64,000 nt of DNA from NCBI GenBank assembly GCA_022575985.1, contig JAKSXM010000002.1, forward strand, positions 15,735,001 through 15,799,000, in the 5' to 3' direction. Of the stretch, positions 47,435-58,945 are shown piece by piece (positions within the stretch are counted from its first letter, which is position 1; every line of letters starts with the position of its first letter). Source of the DNA: Anagrus nilaparvatae. Taxonomy: Eukaryota; Arthropoda; Insecta; Hymenoptera; Mymaridae. The notes under the pieces were generated by a model. The model was not told where the DNA came from and ran no database searches. It worked only from the letters and a program-made list of their open reading frames with translations. Made by a program: the position numbers and the translations under genes.

Positions 47435-48666
47435 TTTGTTAGTGCAGTTACATAAACTGTATTGTAATTATTGTATTGAAAGCGGTAACGCCAGTTAATT
47501 TTGATTAAAGTTTAAAATTAAAAATTTTTTTGTCAATTAGTTTTGTTTTGCTCCAAATTTTATGTATTTCATTTGTAAAATATGAGTATCTTACCAAAAA
47601 TATAATTAAAAATTATAAATTTTATTTTAATTAAAATCTTTTTCAATATAATAAAAACAAAAAAGCATGTTTGTAATAATTATTTTTGACTTATCATAAA
47701 GTTTTCTATGTCGAATGCACTATTCTGCAAAATACAGAGAGAGGAGAGAGAGAAGGATAGAGATAGAAAATAGATAGTACATAGTATAATAGTTAATATC
47801 AATGTTTAAAGAGATTAGTCCTTTTAGATACATTGGATAAAACGGATTGGAGAATAGATTAATGATCATGAAATGCTATGTTGAAACGTAAATCTAAAGA
47901 TTAAAATTTATAATTAAACTCATTGAAAATTCACATACAGTTATAATGCATGTAAATAGAATAATAAGTTTAGAAATTTTATAAAAATTTAGTTTTCTAA
48001 AAAATACTTTATAAATAATGAAATATTTACTTTTTAGCGTGAAATTATTGATAGGATAATTTAACTACAGAAGCTTAATTTTTTTTGCACTTTAAGCATG
48101 TCAGAAAATAATCTTTCGTAGTAAAGTTTTTTTTTCTGTAAAAAAGGAATAATCCTTTATTAAAAGAGCATTATCTAGCAAAAAAAAAGAAAGGTCTTTT
48201 GTTGATATAGTATTTTTTTTTTACACTGTGAAAAAATCCACTTGCAATGATTAGAAATTCTAGGTACTTAGTAAACTTACATTTAATGAGTAAGAAGGTA
48301 ATGCAGTTAAGAACAGCACGTCTCTCTAAAAGGTACCTCGCTATACCAAAAATTTTTGCTCATCACAATTTTTATCTATGTGTCATGCAAACGAGAAATT
48401 TAAAGTAAAACCACTTTATGGTTAGTGCGCATATCCTGCTGAAGTTTTTTCTGACTGCTGTTTTTTTGTAATAACCGCAAAAATCTAAAAAACCAATTTT
48501 CCCAAAAAATACTATAAAATAAAGTAGCATTCATAATATTTTTTAAATACAGAATTTCATTAGATCCTCAAAAAAAAAATACCTTTAGGTGATAAAATTT
48601 TAAGACGTTCATTAAAGTTTGAAACTTTTTTCAGGCTATTATAAATTTTATTACGAAGGGACTAAT
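47435..48666. other. A+T-rich DNA with a (GA)n microsatellite
   Basis: A GA-rich tract lies at about 47737-47760. Otherwise nothing recognised. Confidence 0.5.
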
Positions 48667-49729
48667 ACTCCAGTAAAAATACGAGGGGGGGGGGGTTGCA
48701 CTTACGGTTGCGCCTTTTACAGGGGTAGTTTCAGCTAATATAAGGGTGAAATATTAATTTTTCACTAAAAAATCCATGAAAATCGTTTTTAGCGACCCAA
48801 AAAACCTTTTGGACCTCTTCTTGACGTAAAAAGTCCAGAAAAAGCAAAAACACCCCTTTTGGGGGTTGTTTTCGGTAATTTAGGGGTGATATAATAATTA
48901 TTCATTAAAATAAACATGAAAATCGTTTTCAGCGACCCAAAAAACTTTTTAGACCTCTTCTTGACGTAAAAAGTGCAGAAACAGCAAAAACACCCCTTTT
49001 GGGGGTTGTTTTCGGTAATTTAGGGGTGATATAATAATTATTCATTAAAATAAACATGAAAATCGTTTTCAGCGACCCAAAAAACTCTTTAGACCTAATC
49101 TTGACGCAAAAAGTGCAGAAAAAGCAAAAACACCCCTTTTGGGGGTTGTTTTCGGTAATTTAGGGGTGATATAATAATTATTCATTAAAATAAACATGAA
49201 AATCGTTTTCAGCGACCCAAAAAACCCTTATGAACCAAATCTGGCAGCAAAAAGTGCGAAAATGGCGAAAACACCCCTTTTCGGGGGTAGTTTTAGCTAA
49301 TTTAGGGGTGAAATATTAATGTTACCTTAAAAAATCATCAAGATTCTTAATTAGCGACCCAAAAAACCCCTGTGAGCCAAATTTGGCCGCAAAAAGTGCG
49401 AAAATGGCGAAAACACCTCTTTTGGGGGGTAGTTTTAGCTAATTTAGGGGTGAAATATTAATGTTACCTTAAAAAATGATCAAGATTCTTAATTAGCGAC
49501 CCAAAAAACCCCTAGAAACCAATTCTTGGATAAATCTATTAACTCAGAAGGTAATGACCTCAAAAATACCCCCTTTTGGGGGTAGTTTTTGCAAATTTAA
49601 GGGTGATGCGCAATTTTCTCTGCCAAATGACCCCGATTTTCGTGTTCAGCGACCCAAAAAACCTATACTAGAGCAAATCTCATATTCGCAACCGTAAGTG
49701 TAGGCAAACCCGTATTTTTACTGGAGTAT
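48667..49729. mobile_element. Family J TIR element filled with a core-repeat array
   Basis: The ends tactccagtaaaaatacgag and ttgcacttacggttgcg pair with cgcaaccgtaagtgtaggca and gtatttttactggagta, flanked by TA. Between them are seven direct units of 140-154 bp with cores agcgacccaaaaaac at 48791, 48931, 49071, 49211, 49352, 49494 and 49648. Each unit contains cacccctttt-gggggt and aatttaggggtga. No transposase. Confidence 0.85.
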
Positions 49730-49849
49730 AAATGAGAATTAATAACTCTAAAACTTTTTATGAATCATAAATCTTGTTAGAAAATTATGGTTTTTAGGTT
49801 ATGTTCATTACTGACGATTCCGCGTCCTCTTTATATTTATTAACTTGGG

Positions 49850-50085
49850 ACATGTTCATATAGCGTAAAGTTTTTGAATAAGGCTCTAAATACAGGGGAC
49901 GAGAGAGGAAAATTACTTTTTCAGGTAAAAAATTGACGTATTTAGAGGAGAGAGTGTAAAAGTTGACATTTTTAAGGGAGGGAGGATCAAATGGACTTAG
50001 AATAATATCGATTTAGGGACTTAGATAATGCGGGTTCAGAGAATTAGAATAATTTTGATTTAGAGACTTACGACACGAATCCGTT
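49850..50085. mobile_element. Family A copy (reverse orientation)
   Basis: Starts gggacatgttcatatag, then gggagggaggatcaaatgga and atttagggacttagataat phrases. Confidence 0.65.
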
Positions 50086-50650
50086 TTAAGTTTTTTTTTG
50101 TAAAGTCTTTTTTCATTGGAAACAGTTTTGACTGTTTTTTTTTATGAAAGAATTTTCAAGTTTCCAAAAATCAGACGGATTGATAGTTATTTGACTATTT
50201 TGACCATAGTTAGTATACATATTGGATATGTACCCCATCGGTAGCTTGCACCTCTGCGTGATTCATATTTAATTAATTAATTAATTAATTTTGCGGCAGC
50301 TTCCGTCTTTAAGATTTTAAACTGTACTTGCATTCACCCGGACATTATTTTTATGACCGTAACATAAGAAAAATAGCAGAAAACTCATGTTGAGTGCAAC
50401 CCGGTTACACATTTTCTTCAAACTGTTTGTCCTATTAGTATACAAAGTGGATTTGAACTCACGAATTTTAATAACTACTTGACTACGATCGGTGTTTTAT
50501 AAAAAATAAGCGAGATTTAATGAAGCTAAGATTTCTTAAAAATTTATCACGTAGTATAATTTAGGTAAAATTGGAATTTTAAAATTAATAAATAAGACTT
50601 CAATAAGTTTATTACGCTAAATAAGTGTTTTGATTAACTGGTTGCCTGAA
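50086..50650. other. Unannotated DNA with a (TTAA)n tract
   Basis: (TTAA)n at 50270-50291. Nothing else recognised. Confidence 0.45.
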
Positions 50651-50654
50651 TTAC

Positions 50655-50955
50655 GTATTGAGAACGCGCGCCTCCCTCTATTTTTGTACTTCTAGCGGCG
50701 ATCGCTGTAACTTTATACCCAAGCGCGTAGAGTTTAAAGAATTTAAAAAAAAAATAATCTAATTATTTTATTAAAAATTAATTTTATCTTTTATTAATAA
50801 ATTAATTTAAACAAATTACAGTAAAAAATTATTTTTAAAATGCTATTTTAATTTATACTAATTTTCAAACTTAACTCGCTTATTGGGTATAAAGTTACAG
50901 CGATCGCCGCTAGAAGTAAGGAAAAAGTGGGAGGCTCGCGTTCTCAATACAGTGA
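50655..50955. mobile_element. ~300-bp MITE with GC-rich, well-conserved TIRs
   Basis: Arms of about 75 bp, gtattgagaacgcgcgcctc and cttctagcggcgatcgctgt, are nearly perfect complements of acagcgatcgccgctagaag and gaggctcgcgttctcaatac. They flank a very A+T-rich centre. Confidence 0.8.
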
Positions 50956-51700
50956 TATAAAATATTTAAAACGAGAAATAATGAACGTTCATAAATTAAT
51001 ATTAATTAATAACTACTTGGTTAACTTAATAAAGGCAAAAATATTCCTGAAAATACTCTAAACTAAAAATAAGTTAATTGGTTAAAAAAATTCTGAAAAT
51101 AATTTTTTATAATTCGAAACATTAATATTTGAGTAAACTCAAAAATGTACATAGTTTGAAGCAGTAAAAAGTTATTTTGAGTTCAACTCTATTCTCTATT
51201 TTTAAAAATAATTTAAATTATCAAAAATTATATATTTATTTCTGCATATTATGTAAGCTTCTAACGATTTCTTCAGTTTTATATACACATAGTAAACTAA
51301 AATTTAAATAAATATTTTATTTTAATGAAATTCATTTTATTTTTTAAGTGTCCTATGAGAGTTTAGTGAACCTTAAATTAACAGTTCATCACTTTAGTAT
51401 ATTACGTATACCAAAATACCAGGAGTATCGTAAATATAAGGTTGGCTAAAATACCTAACATGTACCTCGTTTATTATTTATTTTATGTCCAAATTTTTCA
51501 CCTTATAACTTTATGTAAAGAAATAACTTGGGTTATAACAGTTTACGATATAAACATTTTCTTTATTAGTATGTACCTGTTTTTTGAATAATTGAAACAG
51601 CAAAAATTACATAAAACAGCATATAAGGGCTTAAAAGAACTTAAAAAATCTTTTCAGGATCCTGGTTAGGTGAAAAATTAAGTATTTCAGTCAAATTGCG
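50956..51700. other. A+T-rich DNA
   Basis: Nothing recognised. Confidence 0.5.
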
Positions 51701-52110
51701 GTTTAGGGTGTATAGTTAGTGGCCATCATAAGCTTTGGCCTACAATAGATTTTTTGGGTCACTGATCACGAAATTAATTTCGGGGTCTTTTTTTGGAGAT
51801 ATTAGGGAAACTCCCAATAAATTTGCAAAAACTACCCCTTAGAAGGGGTATTTTTGACGTATTCATAATTTGAGTGTCTAGATTTGGCACATATGGGGTT
51901 TTTGAGTCGCTGATTACGAATTAAGTTGTCCTGTCAACTAAAAATCAGATTAGCAAAAACTATCTCTAAAAGAGATATTTTTAATGTATTTCATGGTTTT
52001 GCAAATTTTAGGGTCAATTTTTAGTAGAAAGAACCCTGAAATTCATGATCAGCGACCCAAAAAAAAGAAAAAATATTCCTTTTAGGGGTAGTTTTTTTTA
52101 ATTTAATGGT
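51700..52110. repeat. Core-repeat cluster with inverted units
   Basis: Two inverted cores (ttttttgggtcactgatcac near 51750, tttttgagtcgctgattacg near 51900) and one direct core (atgatcagcgacccaaaa near 52045), with accccttagaaggggt hairpins between. Confidence 0.75.
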
Positions 52111-52139
52111 GGAATGGAACAATGCAATATACTAGAACT

Positions 52140-52255
52140 TGAAAATTAAGGAGGGGGTCAAATAAGACTTAGAATAATTTCAATTTAGAGACTTTGAAAA
52201 ATCTGAGCTTAGGGCCTTAGAATAATACAGGTTTATGGACTTAGAATAATAGTGC
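52140..52255. mobile_element. Family A fragment
   Basis: aggagggggtcaaataagac followed by attta-gagacttt and ggtttatggacttagaataa phrases. Confidence 0.55.
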
Positions 52256-52268
52256 AGGATGTGACGGC

Positions 52269-52461
52269 ATGGGCAGTTTTTGGTGACCTCTGTCAAAACA
52301 TTCGCATGGAGTTAAATAAATACCAATATCAAAAATCAAGTTAGTAAAGGTTGTTGATGAAAATGATGAAAATTTAAGACCCAATGAACGAGGAGCACTT
52401 CATATTAAACATCCAATAATAATGCTTGGATATTTAAAAAATCCTGATGAAACAAAAATAT
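52269..52461 (+). pseudogene. Fragment of an AMP-forming acyl-CoA synthetase/luciferase-like gene
   Basis: One frame encodes KIKLVKVVDEND followed by LRPNERGALHIKHPIIMLGY and LKNPDETK. This corresponds to the region of ANL-superfamily enzymes (4-coumarate-CoA ligase, firefly-luciferase-like) that reads xVVDxxxx-LGPNxxGELxxKxPxxMxGYxxNPEAT. It lies downstream of the ATP-binding motifs, near the start of the C-terminal lid. Upstream in the same frame, residues resembling GSxG and a GVK block follow, but two stops interrupt. Downstream, homology ends where a MITE begins. No other exons were seen within the window, so it is probably a relic carried by transposition. Confidence 0.55.
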
Positions 52462-52504
52462 GTTTTCTTATCAGTGACCAGAAAGCACGGAACAGACGTC
52501 TCTC

Positions 52505-52640
52505 CACTGACGAAGAAAAATCTTATACGACTCTTATCCATAAATAAAGAATGCCCCAAATCACAAGTTAATTGCGATTAAAGTAAATTGCTATTTGGGG
52601 CATTCTTTACTTTTCTGGACTCGTAGTATACTTTAACTTA
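52505..52640. mobile_element. Hairpin MITE (family R), copy 2
   Basis: Stem ataaataaagaatgcccc / ggggcattctttacttttct, outer cgactc / gactcg. Related to 1760-1899. Confidence 0.6.
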
Positions 52641-52869
52641 CTAAATAATAAAAGCGTATTATTTGAAAAAATAATAAAAAAACATGTTATATATAATAAA
52701 AAACGAAAAAGCAAAAATAAAAAATAAAAAATAAAAATGAAAAGAATTGGAAATAGAATAAACGAATAGAAAAACATATTTATTTATATATTAATAAACT
52801 TCCTACTATGGTGTACTTATATATTAGAAAAAACAGATGTGATTTCAAAAACTTTAAAAAAAAACTTAT

Positions 52870-53550
52870 AACCGGTTTGTGTACACACAACCAAAATGCA
52901 TGGAACATGTTTACTTACATTTACATCTGTAATCTTACAGCATAGACACACAAAAAAAAATACAATTTCCCATTTTTATAATTTGTAATTATCACCTTTA
53001 CTAAATGTTAAGATTCTAAACCCAAACTATTATGATTTCCTAAACGCGTATTATTCTAGGTCCCTAAATCAAAAAAATTTTCTAAGTCCCTAAACCCAAA
53101 TTATTCTAAGTCCCAAAATTGAAATTATTCCAAGTTCCATTTGACCCCCCCCCCCCTTAAATGGGACAAATTTGACCCCCCCCTTAAATGGGACAAATTT
53201 GACTACCCCCTTAAATGGGACATATTTGACCCCCCCCTTAAATGGGACATATTTGACCCCCCCCCCTTAAATGGGACAAATTTGACTACCCCCTTAAATG
53301 GGACATATTTGACCCCCCCCCTTAAATGGGACATATTTGACCCCCCCCCTTAAATGGGACATATTTGACCCCCCCCCCAAAATGGGACAAATTTGACTAC
53401 CCCCCTTAAATGGGACAAATTTGACCCCCCCCCTTAAATGGGACATATTTGACCCCCCCCCCCCCCCTTAAATGGGACAAATTTGACCCCCCCCCCCTTA
53501 AATTTCAAATTCCGAAGTACCCCCTCCCTATAAACATGTCCATGTTAAAA
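52870..53550. mobile_element. Family A copy with expanded C-rich minisatellite
   Basis: Begins ataaccggtttgtgtacaca and ends cctataaacatgtccatgtt. Its body has the usual ccctaaa-attattctaagt phrases, but the C-run module present once or twice elsewhere is expanded (53141-53510). Confidence 0.8.
53141..53510 (+). repeat. 27-32 bp C-rich minisatellite, ~13 copies
   Basis: The unit is ttaaatgggacaaatttga plus a run of 5-14 C, with cat/caa and ctac variants. The long frame through it is a repeat artefact. The G-strand offers repeated G-runs. Confidence 0.95.
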
Positions 53551-54315
53551 ATCTTTATTACATAGAAATAATTTAAAATTTCCAAAATGTATATCGCAGA
53601 ATATAAGATATATTTAAAATGTTGGTTTTATTCAAAAAATAGAACTTAGCTAACCAGGTCAATTTCGCGTGTATTGCCTCTTGATTTTTAAAGTACCAAT
53701 TCACATATTTATCAGGACTTTTTTTACTACTTATTCAAAGCGTTGATTTTCCAAAAAAAAAAGCTAATCAACTTTATATTGATTCCATATTAAAATATAA
53801 ATTAAAAAATGTTAACGAATTCAACATAATTGATAACAAAATAAAATTAAATAAAAATCAAATATATTTTTATTGATTTCTCGTATTTACTAATTTCTAT
53901 GGATCTGAAAAAATAAATAATTCATGAATCTTGAAATAAATTTTGTAACTTTTATTTTTCTTTCTTTAATATTCTGCAAAAAAATAATAATGAGAGACTG
54001 TTTCTATTATTTTTTAATTATTTTTTCGTTTTTAATTAAATTAAACAAGTTGTAAATATAAGTACATAGAAAAGAAATATTATTTACAAAATAAATAGGT
54101 ATTAGTTTCTTACTATTTAATAGTAATTTATTACTAAAAATTTTAGTAAATTTGAAAACTTGTAGTAATATTGTTTAAATCATTTTAGTTGAAAATATTA
54201 CTTGTTATTGCACTACGTTTTAATTAATAAAGAACATACTGCATTGATACCAAGCTAATTTTTAATCATAATTAACAAAATATATAATTTTATATACGTT
54301 ATATGCGTTTAAAGC
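53551..54315. other. A+T-rich DNA
   Basis: Nothing recognised. Confidence 0.5.
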
Positions 54316-54895
54316 GGCCCGAACTCATTTTTTCCGAAAGTTCAACTAAAAATGAGTACCCTTGGTCAGCTTTAGCTTTCTAGGTCAAATCCTTGATTTT
54401 TGGCAGCTATTTTTCTAATTTTGCCCTACTTTTGTAAATTGACTCGAAATATTCTTATTTTTGCTGCTAAATACTCATTTTACGGTAAAAAATTTTTTTG
54501 CTGCTTTAAAATTTAACCTAATTTTTTTAAAATTAAAACTAAAAGAAGTAATGATGAAATATCTATTTGTTCAACAAGGGAAAAAAAATAGGATTTGGCT
54601 TTCAATGCAGTTGTACGAGTGCAGACAGCATTGGAAGTAAAATTTCCTACATTTTTTCCTGTGTTCAGCACATTTCTTGTAATCAACTAAAAGTAAAATA
54701 CATTTTGCGGTAATATAAGCATATGGTAGCAAAAATAAGAATATTTAAATAAATTTGATCAAAATTAAGCACCAAAGTAGGCCAAACACATAAAAACTAG
54801 AGAATTCATTTTAGTTGCACTTTTGGAAAAAAATAGTTTAGGCCGATTTCTGCGACCCTTCAGATCAACTTGGACTCAGGTAAGGAGGAACCCCT
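54316..54895. mobile_element. Family L copy 2 (left terminus truncated)
   Basis: Shares ttttttccgaaagttcaact, tttctaggtcaaatccttga and the mirrored tagttgcacttttgg and gcgacccttcagatcaactt with 22967-23732. Confidence 0.6.
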
Positions 54896-56077
54896 CATAT
54901 AAATGTTAATATTTATTTTAATTATTTCTATAAACAGTAGAAAAAAAATCAAAAAACTTTTTTTTAATGCAAAAATTAAATTTCTGTATTAAAATTGCAT
55001 AATTATGAGATTTTTAAAACCAGAAATATAAAAAATAAACTGTGCTACTGTGAATGAATGTATAAATAAGAAGAAAGTTAATTTTAAGTAGTATAAATTT
55101 AAATAAGTCAGACATTCGAAATAAAAATTTATCATATTATGACTAAATGACTAAAAAAAATTAAAACTAATTATTTAAAATTAAAATAAAAAAATAATAT
55201 AAATTTAAATAATTTTCTAATATATTAAGAAAAAATATAAAAATAAGTTAAAAATGATTTTGTATAATGCATTATAATTTATTATGCAATTAAAAACTGT
55301 TTGTAGTTGATACCTTAATTTATATATATATTTTCTCTTTTCTAACCTCATTTATTATTAAAATTATCAATTAAAAAGTTTGAAAAAACATTTTTAAAAC
55401 TTGTTGTATTTTGAGATAAACTTTTTGTTTTCATAAAATAATTGAAAAAACGATGTAAAAAATAAAATTATAATTACAAGTATTTTATTTTATTTTTAAA
55501 ACATTCCTTATTAGAGGTATATATTAATTTTAATTAACGTAACATTGAATAAATTTATAATTTTATAAAATTATTAAAGCATTATTATTGTAGTATATTT
55601 TAGTATTAAACAAAAGTTTTACTATTTTATAATTTTTGGTGCAAATGCTACAGTGGAATAAGTTTAACATAATAGTTCCTTAACTGATATTATAGGATCA
55701 TGTTTATTTTTTGACATAAAAACGATACTCATTTTAGATGTTTTTAGATTTTAAAAAATGGCAGGCTGGGGCAAAAATAGACGGCATTTTATTAATTAGT
55801 TTAAATAATTTAAGTATTTAATTAACTCATTAACGCCGGAGCGTAGAGTTTTGGAAGTGAGCAAAAATATATATTCCCTTATAGATAAGTAGCTAAAAAG
55901 TCCATCCATGTAGTAAAATTTCACAACATTCGTTTTCACCTACAAACCCTTAAATATACCCTAAAAACGGGGGTAACAGGGGTAAGTCAGGATTTATTAG
56001 GAAATGTTTGGAAAAATCAATGAAAAAAGTATCCAATTTTATTTAAAAATGTTTGAAAATAATATTTTTTATGTAAA
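54896..56077. other. A+T-rich DNA with a possible core-repeat fragment
   Basis: 55905-55990 (acattcgttttcacctacaa, accctaaaaacgggggta) looks like part of a diverged core unit. The rest is unremarkable. Confidence 0.35.
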
Positions 56078-56231
56078 TTCACGTGATCAACTAAATTTTT
56101 TTTGACAATTGTTTTTTAATATTACCAAGCAACGATTTAATTAATAAAAAAAAAGAAGATATATAATTTTATTGCGTTGCTTGGTAACATTAAAAAGCAA
56201 TTGTCAAAAAAAATTTAGTTGATCACGTGAA
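56078..56231. mobile_element. 154-bp MITE with 57-bp TIRs
   Basis: ttcacgtgatcaactaaatt...ttaccaagcaacg is mirrored by cgttgcttggtaa...aatttagttgatcacgtgaa with very few mismatches. The centre is about 40 bp. Confidence 0.85.
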
Positions 56232-56770
56232 GTCAAACCATACGGTCGCGCACTACTAATTAAAAAATTTTTTAAACTAAATTTTGCAATTTTATTTTTG
56301 TTAGATTTTTTTTAAAATAAGATCCAAGTTTGATCGTCGCAAATCATAAATTATTTTATGAAAAATCTCAATCCATCCATAAAATAAAACAAAATTTGAA
56401 AATAAAATTTATCTTTTCATCGACAAATCAAATTTTTTTTTTAATTTAAATTTAAATTAATAAAAAAACTAAATACTGGAATACCTAAGGTGAGTTTCTA
56501 AATAATTTTGGAGGATTTCACGCAAAAATATTAAAAAAATATTTAAATTTGTATAATTTTTTAATCGTGAATTTAAGGTTATTTTTTTGTTTCGTGGATG
56601 GATCGAGACCTTTCCATTTTTTAAAGAGTGATTAAAATAGTTTTTTGAAAAAAGTGATGCCTAAAATAATTATTAGTGAAAAAAAATGTGTGTGCATGAA
56701 TTAAGACATGGAAAGAAAGTCTTGGAAAAATTAGAAAATATGGATGTGTTTTTTTATTTTTAGGTTCCTA
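56232..56770. other. A+T-rich DNA
   Basis: Nothing recognised. Confidence 0.5.
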
Positions 56771-56879
56771 CACTGAGAAAACACGATGTAATTAACTTAG
56801 TAAGGGTGCCCAATCACTAGAAAATACAGTAGTTTTTACTAGAACATATAGTAATATTTATATGTTAGTTTTCTCAGTG
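56771..56879. mobile_element. 109-bp MITE with TA duplication
   Basis: Ends cactgagaaaac and gttttctcagtg, flanked by TA. Related tagtaatatt phrases occur at 45880-45975 and about 54120-54180. Confidence 0.75.
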
Positions 56880-57089
56880 TACAGGATTCCTGGAGCCGTG
56901 AAACAGCAAATCTGTAGCTGGAGCAGAAATTATTTTATTTTCTATTTCCCTTTTTCGAAGTAATCTATTTCTATTTTTCCAAAACTCATTAGATTGTATA
57001 CAATTGAGAAATTGTATAGAATCATTTTTGCATACAGCTTTTTAGTATACAATGCTATATACAATTTGTATATAATCTGTACCAACTTT

Positions 57090-57290
57090 TTTACATGGGT
57101 TTGTGATCAGGGACCTAAAAACGAAAGTAGACCAAATCTGGACACTCTAATATTGAATACTTCAAAAATATTTCTATTTAGTGTCAGTTTTTGCAAATTT
57201 TAGGCTGTCGCCCTAATTTCTCACTGTAATAACTGCCGATATTCGTGAACAGTGATCCAAAAGAACTCATTGGCAAAAAAATCTACCACT
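57090..57290 (+). repeat. Two core-repeat units
   Basis: tttgtgatcagggacctaaa near 57102 and ttcgtgaacagtgatccaaa near 57242, about 145 bp apart. Confidence 0.6.
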
Positions 57291-58610
57291 GTAAAGTGAT
57301 ATAGGATGTAGGAGAAAATGAATTTTTTAATAAATCTCCTGCAGTGTTTAGATATTTTATTTTGCTAATAGTAGACTGAATTTGGTGACGACCAGTATAA
57401 AATCTCCAATTTTCTGTTTACATTTTTCATTTTATATAACTATATAGAATTACTAAAAAATTAAATATTCTTAATTATATTAAGATCAAAATACAAAAAC
57501 TTTTCAACCCATAAAACCTCATTAATATCAATTAAATAAAATGAATCTTTCTTTTGTAAAAATAAATGTTTGTAATTAAATATATCTCATAAATACACAA
57601 TTAGAGTTTTAGTATTATTAAAATAATCAAGCTAGTTCCTTAAATGTTTCTGTATATATTTTAATACCATTAAGCTATTCATACAAAACAATTTAAGTTA
57701 ATATAATATACTTACTAACCTATCTTTTATACAATGCTTAGATTTTTCCCCGTTGCAAAACTTGTTTACTAATTAACTTTTATGCTAGTAAAATACAATT
57801 TAGTTTAAATAGAATTACAAAAACATTTTTGTAAGTAAAATCAAAAAAAAAATTATTACGTGAAATGAATTTTAAGCTACTTGAATTATAAATTGGTATT
57901 CAAGTTTTTGAAAAGTGTATTTCGATGTACGAGAGATTAGAAACCCCGAGGCATTCAACAGCTGAAGAGTTTGGGTAAATGAACTTTTTTAATAAGATAT
58001 AATACACTTTTACTTATAGAAGGCAGTAACTTGTCAAACACTAACTAACTAAAATTTATTGAGAAAAAGTTCGAATGAAACTTGCAAGGTCTGAAAAAAG
58101 ACTAGTTTAATATAATCCACTGATAAATAAATGTGAAATTACAAAATAGAACTTTCACTTTATCATAAAATACTCCATGAAAATGCATAGCAACCAGCAA
58201 TATCCTTTACTTTTATTTCTATTAAATTCCCTTTGCAAATTATTAATTGAGTTGTAATTAATTCATTCTTAGAAAAATAATTATTTTCATAAATTTTTAC
58301 TTTGAAAAAATTTAATTAAAATATACCTGAAGCATTTTATTATTTGCAACTAGTAATTTATTGTAAAATTATAACTATTTTTTTGCTCTTGTAATATACA
58401 CTAGAATTATTTTAGATACTTTACATAAATATATATAAAAAAGGAAGTGTTATTTTAATTTTATAATTTTTTATCCAAAGGAATTCAATAATTTTTTTTA
58501 CAGTGTAAAAAAAAACCAAACCAAATTACCAAAACAAGAAGTTATTTTTAATTAATTTACATTTTTTAAAGTATAAATTTATTTTTGCATAAATATTTAC
58601 ATAAAGACTT
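57291..58610. other. A+T-rich DNA
   Basis: Nothing recognised. Confidence 0.5.
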
Positions 58611-58619
58611 ATAAGCGAT

Positions 58620-58945
58620 TGGTGTAAACACAACCTAAATGCATGGAACACGTTTACTCCTAGGTGAGAGCTAGGTATAATGCAAATGTTACGCAACGTT
58701 ACTATACAATTTTCTAATTTTCTAATTTTTAATTATCACCTTACTAGATACTATTATGATTCCCTAAATCCGGATGAGTCTCAAAAGAGTCATAAAATTG
58801 AAATTATTCTAAGTCTTATTTGCCTTTTTCCCTAAAAAGGACATATTTTAACCCTCCCCTTAAATTGTACACATATGACTCCCCCCTTGATTTTTAGATT
58901 TCAAGGGTAACCCCTCCTATAAACATGTTCTATGTTAAAATGATG
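58620..58945. mobile_element. Family A copy
   Basis: Runs from ggtgtaaacacaacctaaat to cctataaacatgttctatgt, with two C-run modules. About 325 bp. Confidence 0.75.

Noticed and set aside
53141..53353. 70-codon open frame with PPLKWD-type repeats
   Set aside because: It is a translation of the C-rich minisatellite; frame and repeat length are coincidental.
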